NCBI RefSeq assembly: GCF_026191475.2
Contig: NZ_JAOSLC020000003.1
Span: 2,077,001 to 2,141,000 of the forward strand
Source: Polaribacter ponticola
GTDB lineage: Bacteria > Bacteroidota > Bacteroidia > Flavobacteriales > Flavobacteriaceae
Direction of reading: 5' to 3'
DNA length: 64,000 nucleotides
The notes below the pieces were generated by a model, which searched no databases, had not been told where the DNA came from, and was given only the letters and a program-made list of their open reading frames with translations. This document shows positions 1 to 8,289 of this stretch, one piece after another. The translations under genes were made by a program, and so were the position numbers. Numbering within the stretch: position 1 is the first letter of the stretch; every line of letters begins with the position of its first letter.

Positions 1-1422
1 TTCCAATAATTTTTGAGCCTCTACAGCAAATTCCATTGGTAATTTATTTAAAACTTCTTTACTAAAACCGTTTACTATTAAAGCAATTGCTTTTTCTGTA
101 TCGATACCACGTTGATTACAGTAAAATAATTGTTCTTCACCAATTTTACTTGTAGTAGCTTCGTGCTCTATTTGTGCCGATTTATTTTTAGCTTCTATAT
201 AAGGAAACGTATGTGCACCACATGAATTACCCATTAAAAGAGAATCGCATTGAGAAAAATTACGAGCGTTTTCTGCTCTAGAATTTATCTGAACTAAACC
301 TCTATATGAGTTTTGAGAATTACCTGCAGAAATACCTTTAGAAATAATGGTAGACTTAGTGTTTTTACCTAAGTGAATCATTTTTGTACCTGTATCTGCT
401 TGTTGATGGTTGTTTGTAACTGCAATTGAGTAAAATTCACCAACAGAATTGTTTCCTTTTAATATACAAGAAGGATATTTCCAAGTTACAGCAGAACCTG
501 TTTCTACTTGTGTCCAAGAAATTTTAGCATTTGTTTCGCATAAACCTCTTTTAGTTACAAAATTATAAACTCCACCTTTTCCTTCTTTGTTACCAGGATA
601 CCAGTTTTGTACTGTCGAATATTTAATTTCGGCATCGTCCATTGCAATTAATTCTACAACGGCTGCATGTAATTGATTTTCATCTCTACTTGGAGCTGTA
701 CAACCTTCTAAATACGAAACATAACTTCCTGCATCTGCAACAACTAGTGTTCTTTCAAACTGACCAGTTCCACCTTCATTAATTCTAAAATATGTAGATA
801 ATTCCATTGGGCATTTAACTCCTTTTGGAATGTAACAGAAAGATCCATCAGAAAAAACTGCCGAATTTAATGCCGCATAAAAGTTGTCTGTAGTTGGTAC
901 AACAGTACCTAAATATTTTCTCACCAATTCTGGATGTTCTTGAATTGCTTCAGAAATAGGCATAAAAATAATACCTTTTTCACCTAATGTTTTCTTAAAA
1001 GTTGTTGCTACAGAAACAGAATCCATAACAATATCTACAGCAACATTAGCTAATTTTTTTTGTTCGTCTAAAGAAATTCCTAAACGTTTAAAAGTATCTA
1101 ATAACTCAGGATCTACCTCGTCTAAAGAATTTAATTTCGGCTTTTCTTTTGGAGCAGAATAATAAGCAATGTCTTGAAATTTTGGTTTTTCATAATGCAC
1201 ATTTGCCCATTCTGGTTCTTCCATTTGTTCCCAAACTCTAAAAGCTTCTAATCGCCAATCGGTCATCCATTGAGGCTCATTTTTCTTTTTAGAAATTGCT
1301 CTTACAACATCTTCGTTTAACCCTTTTGCAAAAGTTTCACTTTCTATATCTGTATAGAAACCGTATTTATATTCTTGGGTTTCTAATTCTTTTTCTAAAT
1401 CGTCTTCTGTATACTTACTCAT
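1..1422 (-). CDS. sufB: SufB, Fe-S cluster scaffold subunit (partial, C-terminus off the left edge)
   Basis: Subunit of the cytosolic SufBCD scaffold that assembles [Fe-S] clusters and passes them to carrier proteins. Translation from the ATG at 1420-1422 is open to base 1, giving 474 residues of a protein usually about 480 long, so only the last few residues are missing. It shows the SufB hallmarks [17 protein letters not shown], the beta-helix core with GCTAPS and the C-terminal stretch around CGAHTFPYI. It lies downstream of the sufA-like gene at 1852-2181 on the same strand, as in other flavobacterial suf operons; sufC, sufD and sufS would be expected beyond the left edge. A four-helix-bundle gene is wedged between the two suf genes. 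Confidence 0.96.
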   Translation of the reverse strand, partial: MSKYTEDDLEKELETQEYKYGFYTDIESETFAKGLNEDVVRAISKKKNEPQWMTDWRLEAFRVWEQMEEPEWANVHYEKPKFQDIAYYSAPKEKPKLNSLDEVDPELLDTFKRLGISLDEQKKLANVAVDIVMDSVSVATTFKKTLGEKGIIFMPISEAIQEHPELVRKYLGTVVPTTDNFYAALNSAVFSDGSFCYIPKGVKCPMELSTYFRINEGGTGQFERTLVVADAGSYVSYLEGCTAPSRDENQLHAAVVELIAMDDAEIKYSTVQNWYPGNKEGKGGVYNFVTKRGLCETNAKISWTQVETGSAVTWKYPSCILKGNNSVGEFYSIAVTNNHQQADTGTKMIHLGKNTKSTIISKGISAGNSQNSYRGLVQINSRAENARNFSQCDSLLMGNSCGAHTFPYIEAKNKSAQIEHEATTSKIGEEQLFYCNQRGIDTEKAIALIVNGFSKEVLNKLPMEFAVEAQKLLE

Positions 1423-1453
1423 ACATTTAGGTTATAATGTTAAAAAGTAGAAA

Positions 1454-1860
1454 GTTTATAAAGTTGAATGTAGGTATTTTAACAAACTACTTATCAATTT
1501 TGAAACTTCGTTTACTTTTAACTTTAATTCTTCAAACTCTATTTTATTAATATATTTTATATCAAAAGCTAAATATAATTGAGAACGAACTTCGCCCGCA
1601 GAAGCTTTAGCTATGTATAAAAATCGAATAAACTCTTTTGTTGTCTGTCTTTCAAATCCTTCAGCAATGTTTGATGAAATTGAAACTGACGTTTTTCTTA
1701 TTTGATCTTTTAGTCCAAAATCTTTAGTAAATAAATCATTTGAATTGGTTATTTATATATGATTACGTTTAGTTCTCTCGCTTTTTGCCATGAAAGGATT
1801 TCTTCAAAAGAGCTAAATTTTTCCATCTTTACTTTTTGTTTTCAATCAACTTTATAAACT
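1454..1860. repeat. 18-bp inverted repeat bracketing the four-helix-bundle gene
   Basis: The arm at 1454-1471 (AGTTTATAAAGTTGAATG) and the arm at 1843-1860 are reverse complements at 17 of 18 positions, separated by 371 bases. The arm next to sufA contains the last codons and stop of the sufA-like gene; the other overlaps the stop of the four-helix-bundle gene. A transcript of the operon could fold these arms into a stem that loops out the inserted gene. Confidence 0.75.
1457..1826 (-). pseudogene. Four-helix-bundle protein, 23S rRNA intervening-sequence (S23) family, frameshifted
   Basis: Starts MEKFSSFEEILSWQKARELN and then hits a stop after about 25 codons. Restoring one A in the AAA run near 1751 gives a continuous ~123-residue protein with the family core ...[20 protein letters not shown]...[15 protein letters not shown].... 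This is the family first found in 23S rRNA intervening sequences; its members form homopentameric helical bundles and their function is not established. A related intact copy lies in the sdh operon at 33242-33604. It sits between sufA-like and sufB genes and is bracketed by an inverted repeat. The frameshift is either real decay or a homopolymer read error. Confidence 0.75.
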
Positions 1861-2181
1861 AAAAGACTCCCCACAACCACAAGTTCTATTTGCGTTTGGG
1901 TTATTAAATACAAAACCTTTTCCGTTTAAACCTCCAGAATATTCTAAGGTTGTACCTACTAAATATAAAAAGCTCTTTTTGTCAACAACAATTTTCACAT
2001 CATTTTCTTCAAAAAGTTTGTCGTTTTCTTGTTGTGTTTTATCAAATGTTAAATCATACGATAAACCTGAACAACCGCCACTTTTTACACCAACTCTCAC
2101 ATAGTCTTTTGTTGCGTCAAAACCATCGTCAGTCATTAGTTCTATGACTTTCTTTTTTGCTGTGTCTGAAACTTTTATCAT
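1852..2181 (-). CDS. sufA: Iron-sulfur cluster assembly accessory protein (HesB/IscA/SufA family)
   Basis: A-type carrier that receives clusters from the Suf scaffold and delivers them to apoproteins in the cytosol. I take the start at MIKVSDTAKKKVIEL (2181): it gives the normal 109-residue length, and the frame upstream is non-conserved and runs through the promoter. The three conserved cluster cysteines are present: one in the GGCSGL motif and two in the C-terminal CGCGESF motif. First gene of the suf operon here, followed by the inserted four-helix-bundle gene and sufB. The SufA versus IscA name is by context only. Confidence 0.92.
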   Translation of the reverse strand: MIKVSDTAKKKVIELMTDDGFDATKDYVRVGVKSGGCSGLSYDLTFDKTQQENDKLFEENDVKIVVDKKSFLYLVGTTLEYSGGLNGKGFVFNNPNANRTCGCGESFSL

Positions 2182-2212
2182 AATTTTAAATAGATTAAAT
2201 CTAAATTGGATG

Positions 2213-2247
2213 CAAATATACGATATAAGTCGCATAAAAACTGCAAA
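2213..2247 (-). promoter_or_regulatory. Bacteroidota-type promoter of the suf operon
   Basis: On the minus strand a -7 box TATATTTG (2213-2220) is preceded by TTTG (2244-2247) with 23 bases between, close to the flavobacterial consensus TTG/TTTG then TAnnTTTG. It lies 32 bases upstream of the chosen sufA start, which supports that start. Confidence 0.6.
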
Positions 2248-2284
2248 CTTTCATTATGAAACTGAATGTAATTATTGGTTTTAT

Positions 2285-3346
2285 TTATTTCTCTTGGAAG
2301 TCTTGATTATTGATGAATTCTAAATCGGAAAGTGATAGTAAAAAAGCTTTTAAATCTGCTTTGTCTTTTGTACTTAAATTTACGCCTCCTTCATTTACTT
2401 TTTTCATTAAAGGATCTATTGTAGATGACGGTTTTAAACCAATTGAATAATGATTGATAACTTCTTCTAAAGTTGCAAACCTACCATCGTGCATATATGG
2501 CGCAGTGAAAGCTAAATTTCTTAAAGATGGCGATCTAAATTTTCCGTTATCTGCAGGATCACCAGTAATTGCTCCCAAACCTAAATCAGAAAAAGTAGCA
2601 TCTAAACCATTGTTATGGAATTTATTATCAGTCCAAAGAGGATTGTTATTACTTCCATGACAGTGGAAACAATCACCTCTTGCCTCATCCATAAAAACAT
2701 CAAAACCGTTTTGTTCTTCTGTTGTTAAAGTAGTTTCCCCTTTTAGAAATTTATCAAATTTAGAATTACCAGATATAATTGTCCTTTCAAATTGAGCAAT
2801 AGCTTTTGTTACTAAGGTAGAATCTATTGTTGAGGTTCCAAACGCTTGTAGAAAAAGGACAGGATATTCTGAATGTTCTTGTAATTTTTTTGCAACAACT
2901 GTCCAGTTAGCATGCATTTCTATAGGATTTGTTACGGGTTCAAAAGCTTGTTTTTCTAAACTGAATTCTTTTCCATCCCAAGTAAAAAGTTCGTCAAAAT
3001 TCCAAGCTAAATTAAATAATGGCATTGAATTTCTATTTCCAAAACTACCATCAATTCCATCGCTAAATGGTCTATTGTCGGTAAATGCTATTTTTGGATC
3101 GTGACAAGTAGCACAAGATTGTGTACTGTTACCAGACAAAATTTTATCAAAAAACAACTTTTTACCTAACGCTACACCTTCTTTAGTTAATGGGTTATTT
3201 GTAGGAATTATTGGAGCTATTAATTTATCTGCAAATAATTGTGGAATTTTTAAATTGTATGGAATTGGTACATACGTTTCTTCTTCTTTTGATGAACAAT
3301 TCATCAGAAGGAAGAAAGATATAAGTAAAATATAAATATTTTTCAT
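2285..3346 (-). CDS. Diheme cytochrome c peroxidase / MauG-family lipoprotein (MbnH-like)
   Basis: 353-residue exported protein with lipobox LLMNC (Cys17) and two heme c sites, CATCH at residues 78-82 and CFHCH near residue 225, followed by the family motif GKFRSPSLRNLAFTAPYMHDG. This superfamily contains bacterial cytochrome c peroxidases, MauG and MbnH, which use two hemes for peroxide reduction or for oxidation of a partner protein. The next gene upstream in the unit (3391-4161) encodes an MbnP-like protein, the partner type that MbnH modifies, so a role in maturing that protein is more likely than plain peroxidase activity. That assignment is by neighbourhood. Confidence 0.88.
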   Translation of the reverse strand: MKNIYILLISFFLLMNCSSKEEETYVPIPYNLKIPQLFADKLIAPIIPTNNPLTKEGVALGKKLFFDKILSGNSTQSCATCHDPKIAFTDNRPFSDGIDGSFGNRNSMPLFNLAWNFDELFTWDGKEFSLEKQAFEPVTNPIEMHANWTVVAKKLQEHSEYPVLFLQAFGTSTIDSTLVTKAIAQFERTIISGNSKFDKFLKGETTLTTEEQNGFDVFMDEARGDCFHCHGSNNNPLWTDNKFHNNGLDATFSDLGLGAITGDPADNGKFRSPSLRNLAFTAPYMHDGRFATLEEVINHYSIGLKPSSTIDPLMKKVNEGGVNLSTKDKADLKAFLLSLSDLEFINNQDFQEK

Positions 3347-3353
3347 ATTTGAG

Positions 3354-3381
3354 ACCTTTCGACTGAGCTCAAGGTGACAGT
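3354..3381. repeat. Short dispersed intergenic element (TTTCGACTGAGCTCAAGGTGACA type)
   Basis: The sequence CCTTTCGACTGAGCTCAAGG, followed by TGACAG, fills the gap between the MauG-like and MbnP-like genes. From memory, variants of this string are scattered through Flavobacteria genomes; a related core, TCGACTGCGCTCGAAGAGAC, occurs at 13758-13780 here. Confidence 0.45.
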
Positions 3382-3390
3382 TAACTTAAA

Positions 3391-4161
3391 TTATTGAGAA
3401 ACTTCACCCAAAGAAAAAACTGATTTTCCGTTTGCTCTCATTAATTTCTGTGCTTCAAAATTTGGCATTAAAACAGTATTTAACTCATTTAAATCCCAAG
3501 TATTTGGGTTTTTAAACCACTCTGCAATATTCATTTTAACCTCTATAGTCACTTCGCTTTTCTCTGCAATAAAGCTGTTAAAATTTACATTAAATGAAGT
3601 GTCTTCAAAAACTAAATTGTCAGGATCTGTTCTATCTACAGCTCTTATTGAATGATAATTAAAATTTGCATCTTGGTTATTAGTATCTTTGTATTTACCG
3701 TCAAATTGCATAAAATGATATCCGCCACCTAGCATTGAAGGAACGTTAAAAGATGCCGAGTTTAAATCTTGATATATTCCATCTGTGTTGTCTTCATCTT
3801 TAAATCCAAAAGTAAAATATAGTTCTAATTCATGGTAAGTTGATCCTTTTTCAATTTCATTAAAAGAAAGTTCCATTCCAGAGTTTTCTCCTATATTAAT
3901 TAAATGATGGTTTATTTTTTGATTCCCAATTTTTAGGTTAGAAAGTACATACCTTAAACGATTTATACTCACAGATTCACCATTTTCTGTTGTGAATTTA
4001 AAGTTATTAAAATCTGATGATGTTACAGGAACTCCATTCCAATGATGTGTAAATTTTAAAGTTATATTTACAGGAATCTGATTTACACAACAATTTAATT
4101 CTGCTTCTTTACATGCAGAGAAAGAGATTACAAGTACTAAAAGGCTAATTATTTTTTTCAT
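3391..4161 (-). CDS. MbnP-like periplasmic lipoprotein
   Basis: 256 residues with lipobox VISFSAC (Cys17), a following CC pair, and the MbnP domain order: an early LKFTHHWNGVPV strand, the segment ESVSINRLRYVLSNLKI, GSTYHELELYFTFGF, and GGGYHFMQFDGKY. MbnP proteins bind copper after a partner MauG-type enzyme (MbnH) oxidises a tryptophan to kynurenine. Here the MauG-like gene follows directly (44-base gap). The usual Trp-rich stretch before the GYxF motif appears to be reduced to GGG; the C-terminal tryptophans in AEWFKNPNTW remain. Lipoprotein location is inferred from the lipobox. Confidence 0.75.
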   Translation of the reverse strand: MKKIISLLVLVISFSACKEAELNCCVNQIPVNITLKFTHHWNGVPVTSSDFNNFKFTTENGESVSINRLRYVLSNLKIGNQKINHHLINIGENSGMELSFNEIEKGSTYHELELYFTFGFKDEDNTDGIYQDLNSASFNVPSMLGGGYHFMQFDGKYKDTNNQDANFNYHSIRAVDRTDPDNLVFEDTSFNVNFNSFIAEKSEVTIEVKMNIAEWFKNPNTWDLNELNTVLMPNFEAQKLMRANGKSVFSLGEVSQ

Positions 4162-4166
4162 TAATT

Positions 4167-5492
4167 CTATTTTATTTTAATAATTAAGGCGTCAGAAAAA
4201 CCTTTGTTTTCGGTAATATCTGCATTTGAGCTACCACTTTCTCCAACAGCAATTATTGTTTTGTTATTTAACTCTACTGCATCATACAGAAAATCAATTT
4301 CTGAGCCACCAACAAGTTTTTGCCATTCTATTTCACCTTCTGAATCTACTTTAAGAACCCAAGCATCATTTTGTCCTTGATTTGTAAAACCAGCATCAGA
4401 ACTTCTCGAGCTTCCAGAAATTACAAATCCGTTATCTTGTGTGTTAGATATAGAACGAGCTACATCAAAACTAGTTGCTCCAATTGTTTTCTCCCAAATT
4501 AGAGTTCCTTGAGAATCTATTTTTATCATCCATAAATCTGCAGCTCCTTGGTTTTTAGAAACATCAGTATCAGAACTTCTAGTATCTCCTACAACGATAA
4601 AATTACCATCATTTGTGTTGGTAATTGCTCTTGGTTCATCTATTTCTGAACCGCCAAAACTTTTTTCCCAAATTAAATCGCCATTGTTAGAAATTTTTAA
4701 GATCCAAAAATCATAAGTTCCTTTATTGTTGGAAATATTGAAATCTTCACTATCTGATGAGGCTGCAATTATAAAGCTGTTATCTGGTGTTTCTATTACG
4801 CCAAAAGGAGAATCTGTAAAGGAACCTCCAAAATATTTACTCCATTCTAAATTACCGTTAGAAGATAGTTTTATAGCCCAAACATCACCTCCAGCATGTC
4901 GTTGTGCGCTTTTCGAGTTTCCTTCTCCTCCAGATGCAGAAACATCTAAAACACCGGTTAAAAGATAACCATTGTCTTTTGTGTTTGTTAAAGAAAATCC
5001 TTTGTCTGATCCAGAATAACCGAAAGATTTTTGCCAAATTAGATCACCATTAACAGAAATTTTTAGTATCCAAAAGTCTTGTGACCCTGCATTTTGAGTT
5101 ACATCTAGATCAAAGCTATTTGCATACCCTAATAGCGCAAAACCACCATCATTTGTAGCTATAATATCTATACCTCTGTCATCATCAGAACCACCAAAAG
5201 TCTTGTTCCAAAGTAACTCATCATCAGCAGAAAATTTCATTACCCAGAAATCAAAACTTTCATTTGTTTTATTTTGAATATCAAAATCGTTACTTTGGGT
5301 ATAGCCTAAAACGGCATAACCACCATCGATAGTTTTAACGATAGAATTTAAAACGTCATTTTTAGAACCTCCAAAAGTTTGAACATTGTTTATTTCTCCT
5401 GTATTTTTAATAACAGTAGGAGTTGTTGGAATGTCTTCTTTAGAACAGTTGTATAAAAAGAAGAGTAGAATTAAGTAGCAAATGTTTTTCAT
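4167..5492 (-). CDS. Seven-repeat beta-propeller-type lipoprotein
   Basis: 441 residues, lipobox LFFLYNC (Cys16), then seven tandem repeats of about 55 residues, each with the pattern W-x-K-x-F-G-G-S...D...T-x-D-G-G-[FY]...G...S-x-D-x-D...D-[FL]-W-[IV]-[ML]-K-[IF]...G-x-L-x-W. Seven such units fit a closed seven-bladed propeller. Repeat 3 carries an 8-residue expansion containing GGEGNSKSAQRH. Proteins of this kind are common surface or periplasmic proteins in Flavobacteria; a specific function is not known. It is packed 5 bases from the MbnP-like gene and 7 from the LVIVD lipoprotein, so the set is probably one operon. Confidence 0.8.
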   Translation of the reverse strand: MKNICYLILLFFLYNCSKEDIPTTPTVIKNTGEINNVQTFGGSKNDVLNSIVKTIDGGYAVLGYTQSNDFDIQNKTNESFDFWVMKFSADDELLWNKTFGGSDDDRGIDIIATNDGGFALLGYANSFDLDVTQNAGSQDFWILKISVNGDLIWQKSFGYSGSDKGFSLTNTKDNGYLLTGVLDVSASGGEGNSKSAQRHAGGDVWAIKLSSNGNLEWSKYFGGSFTDSPFGVIETPDNSFIIAASSDSEDFNISNNKGTYDFWILKISNNGDLIWEKSFGGSEIDEPRAITNTNDGNFIVVGDTRSSDTDVSKNQGAADLWMIKIDSQGTLIWEKTIGATSFDVARSISNTQDNGFVISGSSRSSDAGFTNQGQNDAWVLKVDSEGEIEWQKLVGGSEIDFLYDAVELNNKTIIAVGESGSSNADITENKGFSDALIIKIK

Positions 5493-5499
5493 AAATAAA

Positions 5500-6720
5500 T
5501 TAAGAACCTGATTTTCTTATCACAAAAAAGCCACTATTAATATCGCTAACAATAATGTTTCCACTAGGAAAATATGGATAAACATTCCAAACACCATTAA
5601 ATGCAGCCATGTCGTTATCTGGATATGTATCAAAATAACCTACTTCAGTAATGGTTTTATTTTCTATATTAGAAATGTCTAACATTCTAACCCCAGCTGT
5701 ATAATTAGCTAGGTAATAAGTGTTTCCTTTTACATATCCATTATGGTCTACAGCGGCAGAACTACCTGAATAATCAAAATGATGAACAGGATTATCTAAG
5801 TCTGTAAAATCAAAAACAATAGTTCTTGTATTTAAACCTTTTCTAAGTTCGTCTAATTCATCACCTAAAATAAAATATTTAAAATCTTCTGTAAACCAAC
5901 CTTGATGCGTGTACTCTACATTAGAATAACTAATTGCTGATAATTTTATGGGATTGCTTTTATCTGTAATATCTACAATTACAACCTCTACTTCATTACT
6001 ACCAATTAAAATTTCTTTTCCTTGGTGTTCTGTATCTGGTCCGTTATAAGTTACCACTTGTGCATCATGAGAATAATTGATAAAACCACCTTCATCAATT
6101 GGGTTCGCAGGATCTTCAATATTTATAAACAAAGGTCCGCCTTTATAAGTTCCGCTTCTTGTTGTGCCAACTGGGTACACATAGTCTTTGGTTTTATTTA
6201 TGACAATATTATGTGCGCTTCCAAAACCGGTATAATCGTAATCACTTTCAAAAACTACAGGAGGATTTGTTACATTTCTTAATTTTTCTAAATTAAAAAT
6301 TTGCATTCCATGATCTGCAGCTTCACTAACAACATAAGCTACAGTATTATGAACTTTTACATCTCTCCAAGAACTGTTTACGGTTCTAGTAGCAAGAGTT
6401 CCTAATATTACAACCTCTGTTGGATTTGTAATATCTATAAAAGTAATGCCTTTATTGGTTCCCATCAAGGCATATTCTTTATTGTCTAAGGGATCTGTCC
6501 AACCCCAGCAATCATTACCTTTTGTTCCAATTCCGCCAATTTCTTCGAGAGAAATATAATCTAGTAAATCGTAATCGTTACAAGGATATTCTCCTGCAAA
6601 ACCATTTTCACATTTTTCTAGAGGTATTATAGATAATACATCTCCATTTGGCTGAAAACCATCATTTTTTGTGCAACTAATAGCAGCAATAAAAACGACT
6701 AAAAGCAGTTTTTTAAACAT
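5500..6720 (-). CDS. Choice-of-anchor B (LVIVD repeat) lipoprotein
   Basis: 406 residues with lipobox IAAISC (Cys16). The body is made of LVIVD-type beta-propeller repeats (GITFIDITNPTEVVILG, EVVIVDITDKSNPIKL, GVRMLDISNIEN) and the family signature WGWTDPLDNKEYALMGTNKG, AHNIVIN and EYTHQGWFTEDFKYFILGDELDE. It ends soon after the last repeat (VIRKSGS) with no C-terminal sorting domain. It is paralogous to the next gene upstream (6730-8186), which has the same domain followed by a type IX secretion tail and no lipid anchor. Exported; ligand unknown. Confidence 0.87.
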   Translation of the reverse strand: MFKKLLLVVFIAAISCTKNDGFQPNGDVLSIIPLEKCENGFAGEYPCNDYDLLDYISLEEIGGIGTKGNDCWGWTDPLDNKEYALMGTNKGITFIDITNPTEVVILGTLATRTVNSSWRDVKVHNTVAYVVSEAADHGMQIFNLEKLRNVTNPPVVFESDYDYTGFGSAHNIVINKTKDYVYPVGTTRSGTYKGGPLFINIEDPANPIDEGGFINYSHDAQVVTYNGPDTEHQGKEILIGSNEVEVVIVDITDKSNPIKLSAISYSNVEYTHQGWFTEDFKYFILGDELDELRKGLNTRTIVFDFTDLDNPVHHFDYSGSSAAVDHNGYVKGNTYYLANYTAGVRMLDISNIENKTITEVGYFDTYPDNDMAAFNGVWNVYPYFPSGNIIVSDINSGFFVIRKSGS

Positions 6721-6729
6721 CTTTTTTAA

Positions 6730-8186
6730 TTATTTAATTACAAGTTTACTTGTTCTTAGGTTGTTAATCTTAATTAGATATATTCCTTTTTTAAGTCCTT
6801 TTGTATTTAAAACGTATTCTGTACTATTAATATTATTTTCTTCTCTTACTTTTTGACCTAATAAAGAATATAATTGTACACTTTTTACAAATTGATTGTT
6901 AGAAGATTTTATAATTGTATTTTCTGAAGCCGGATTTGGAAAAACAGAAAATGATTTATTTAATTCTTGATTTTCTAAACCTAAAGTTCCACTTTTTCTA
7001 ATTACAAATAAACCTCTTTCAATATCATTAATAATAAGATTACCACTTGCAAAATAAGGATATACGCTCCATGCACCATTAAAAGAGGTAGCGTCATTTT
7101 CTGGATGCGTATCAAAATATCCAACTTCTGTCATAGAATTAGTAGAAGCACTAATATTTGTTATGTCTAATACTCTTAGACCTGCATTATAATTAGCTAA
7201 GTAAAAAAGGTTCCCTTTTACATATCCGTTGTGATCTATTGCTGCAGAAGGACCAAAGTAAGTTGACGATAATTTAGGGTTATCTAAATCTTCAAAATCA
7301 AATACTAAAGTTCTAGAATTCATTCCAATTTTTTGTTCATCTTGTTCATCACCTAAAATAAAATAACGTTGATCTTCTGTAAACCAACCTTGGTGTGTGT
7401 AAACAGTCTGAGAATAACCAATTTCTGCTATTTTTATCACATTATTTTTGTCTGTAACATCCAAAATTGTTACTTCAGTTTCATTACTTCCAATAAATAT
7501 TTCTTTTCCTTTATGTTCTGTATCTGGTCCGTCATATTTTACAACTTGAACATCATGAGAATATCCTGCATTTGCATAATGGTTAATTTTAGTTGGGTTT
7601 TTGGGGTCTGATATATCAACAAAAATTGGTCCTCCGTTAAAAATTCTTGAACCTCTAAAATTTTTACATCCTACTAAATAAGCAACACCACTATCTTCAT
7701 TAATAAAAATATTATGGCAGCTACCTAAAAAATCGGTATTATAAATTACATCTGCAGTAAAATTTTGAGCAGAAGTAAGGCCTCGTAATTTTGTTAAATC
7801 AAAAACTTGCATACCGTGTGCACCAACATTATCTGCTACAATAAAAGCATGGTCTTTATATACTTTAACATCTCTCCAATAATTATTACCAGCATTAGAA
7901 TCTAACCTTCCTAAGAAAATAGGATTAACCGGGTCTGTAACATCTACAAACGCTGTACTATTTGTCATAGCAGCAATTGCATATTCTTTTCCAGTAGTCG
8001 AATCTGTCCAACCCCAAATATCACTACCTTCTGGGTTGCCATTAGTATTGGCTAATATGTTTACAGGTACGTTAGATAGTAAATCGTAATCTTTACATGG
8101 GTAGATACCTGCTTTACCATTAGAACAAGGGGTTTGAGCACATATTAATTGTGCAAAAAAAGAAATAATAGCGTAGTTTTTTTCAT
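6730..8186 (-). CDS. Choice-of-anchor B (LVIVD repeat) protein with type IX secretion C-terminal domain, frameshifted near the start
   Basis: Paralogue of 5500-6720. The main frame from 7968 is intact through the LVIVD repeats and ends with a type A sorting domain (FSVFPNPASENT...GLKKGIYLIKI...KLVIK), so it should cross the outer membrane by T9SS. The N-terminal coding sequence up to 8186 (signal peptide ending ...FFAQLICAQ, then CSNGKAGIYPCKDYDLL and WGWTDSTTGKEYAIAA) is one base out of frame: the ATG at 8184-8186 runs into TAA after 13 codons. One missing base in either the A7 run after the ATG or the T7 run at 8155-8161 repairs it and gives about 485 residues. Confidence 0.82.
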
Positions 8187-8204
8187 GTTTTTTTAAGTAT
8201 ATGT

Positions 8205-8212
8205 CAAAAATA
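8205..8212 (-). promoter_or_regulatory. -7 box for the secreted-protein cluster
   Basis: TATTTTTG on the minus strand, 18 bases upstream of the ATG of the T9SS LVIVD gene, matches TAnnTTTG. No clear -33 TTG is visible at the right spacing. It would drive the minus-strand cluster 8186-2285. Confidence 0.4.
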
Positions 8213-8277
8213 CTACTAAAAATGTAAAATTATTAATTTTCTATGTTAAAGTAACTCTTTCTTTTTTAGAATGTACC

Positions 8278-8285
8278 TATCTTTG
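8278..8285 (+). promoter_or_regulatory. -7 box immediately upstream of thiL
   Basis: TATCTTTG fits TAnnTTTG exactly and ends only 4 bases before the thiL ATG. Transcription starting 5-7 bases downstream of this box would give an essentially leaderless mRNA. Confidence 0.5.
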
Positions 8286-8289
8286 CACT

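Noticed and set aside
1954..2147. Various plus-strand frames opposite sufA, the MauG-like gene and sdhA
   Set aside because: All are antisense to conserved coding sequence and show no family features.
1852..2235. Longer start for the sufA-like gene
   Set aside because: The extension covers the promoter's -7 box and is not protein-like; MIKVSDTAKKK is the standard start.
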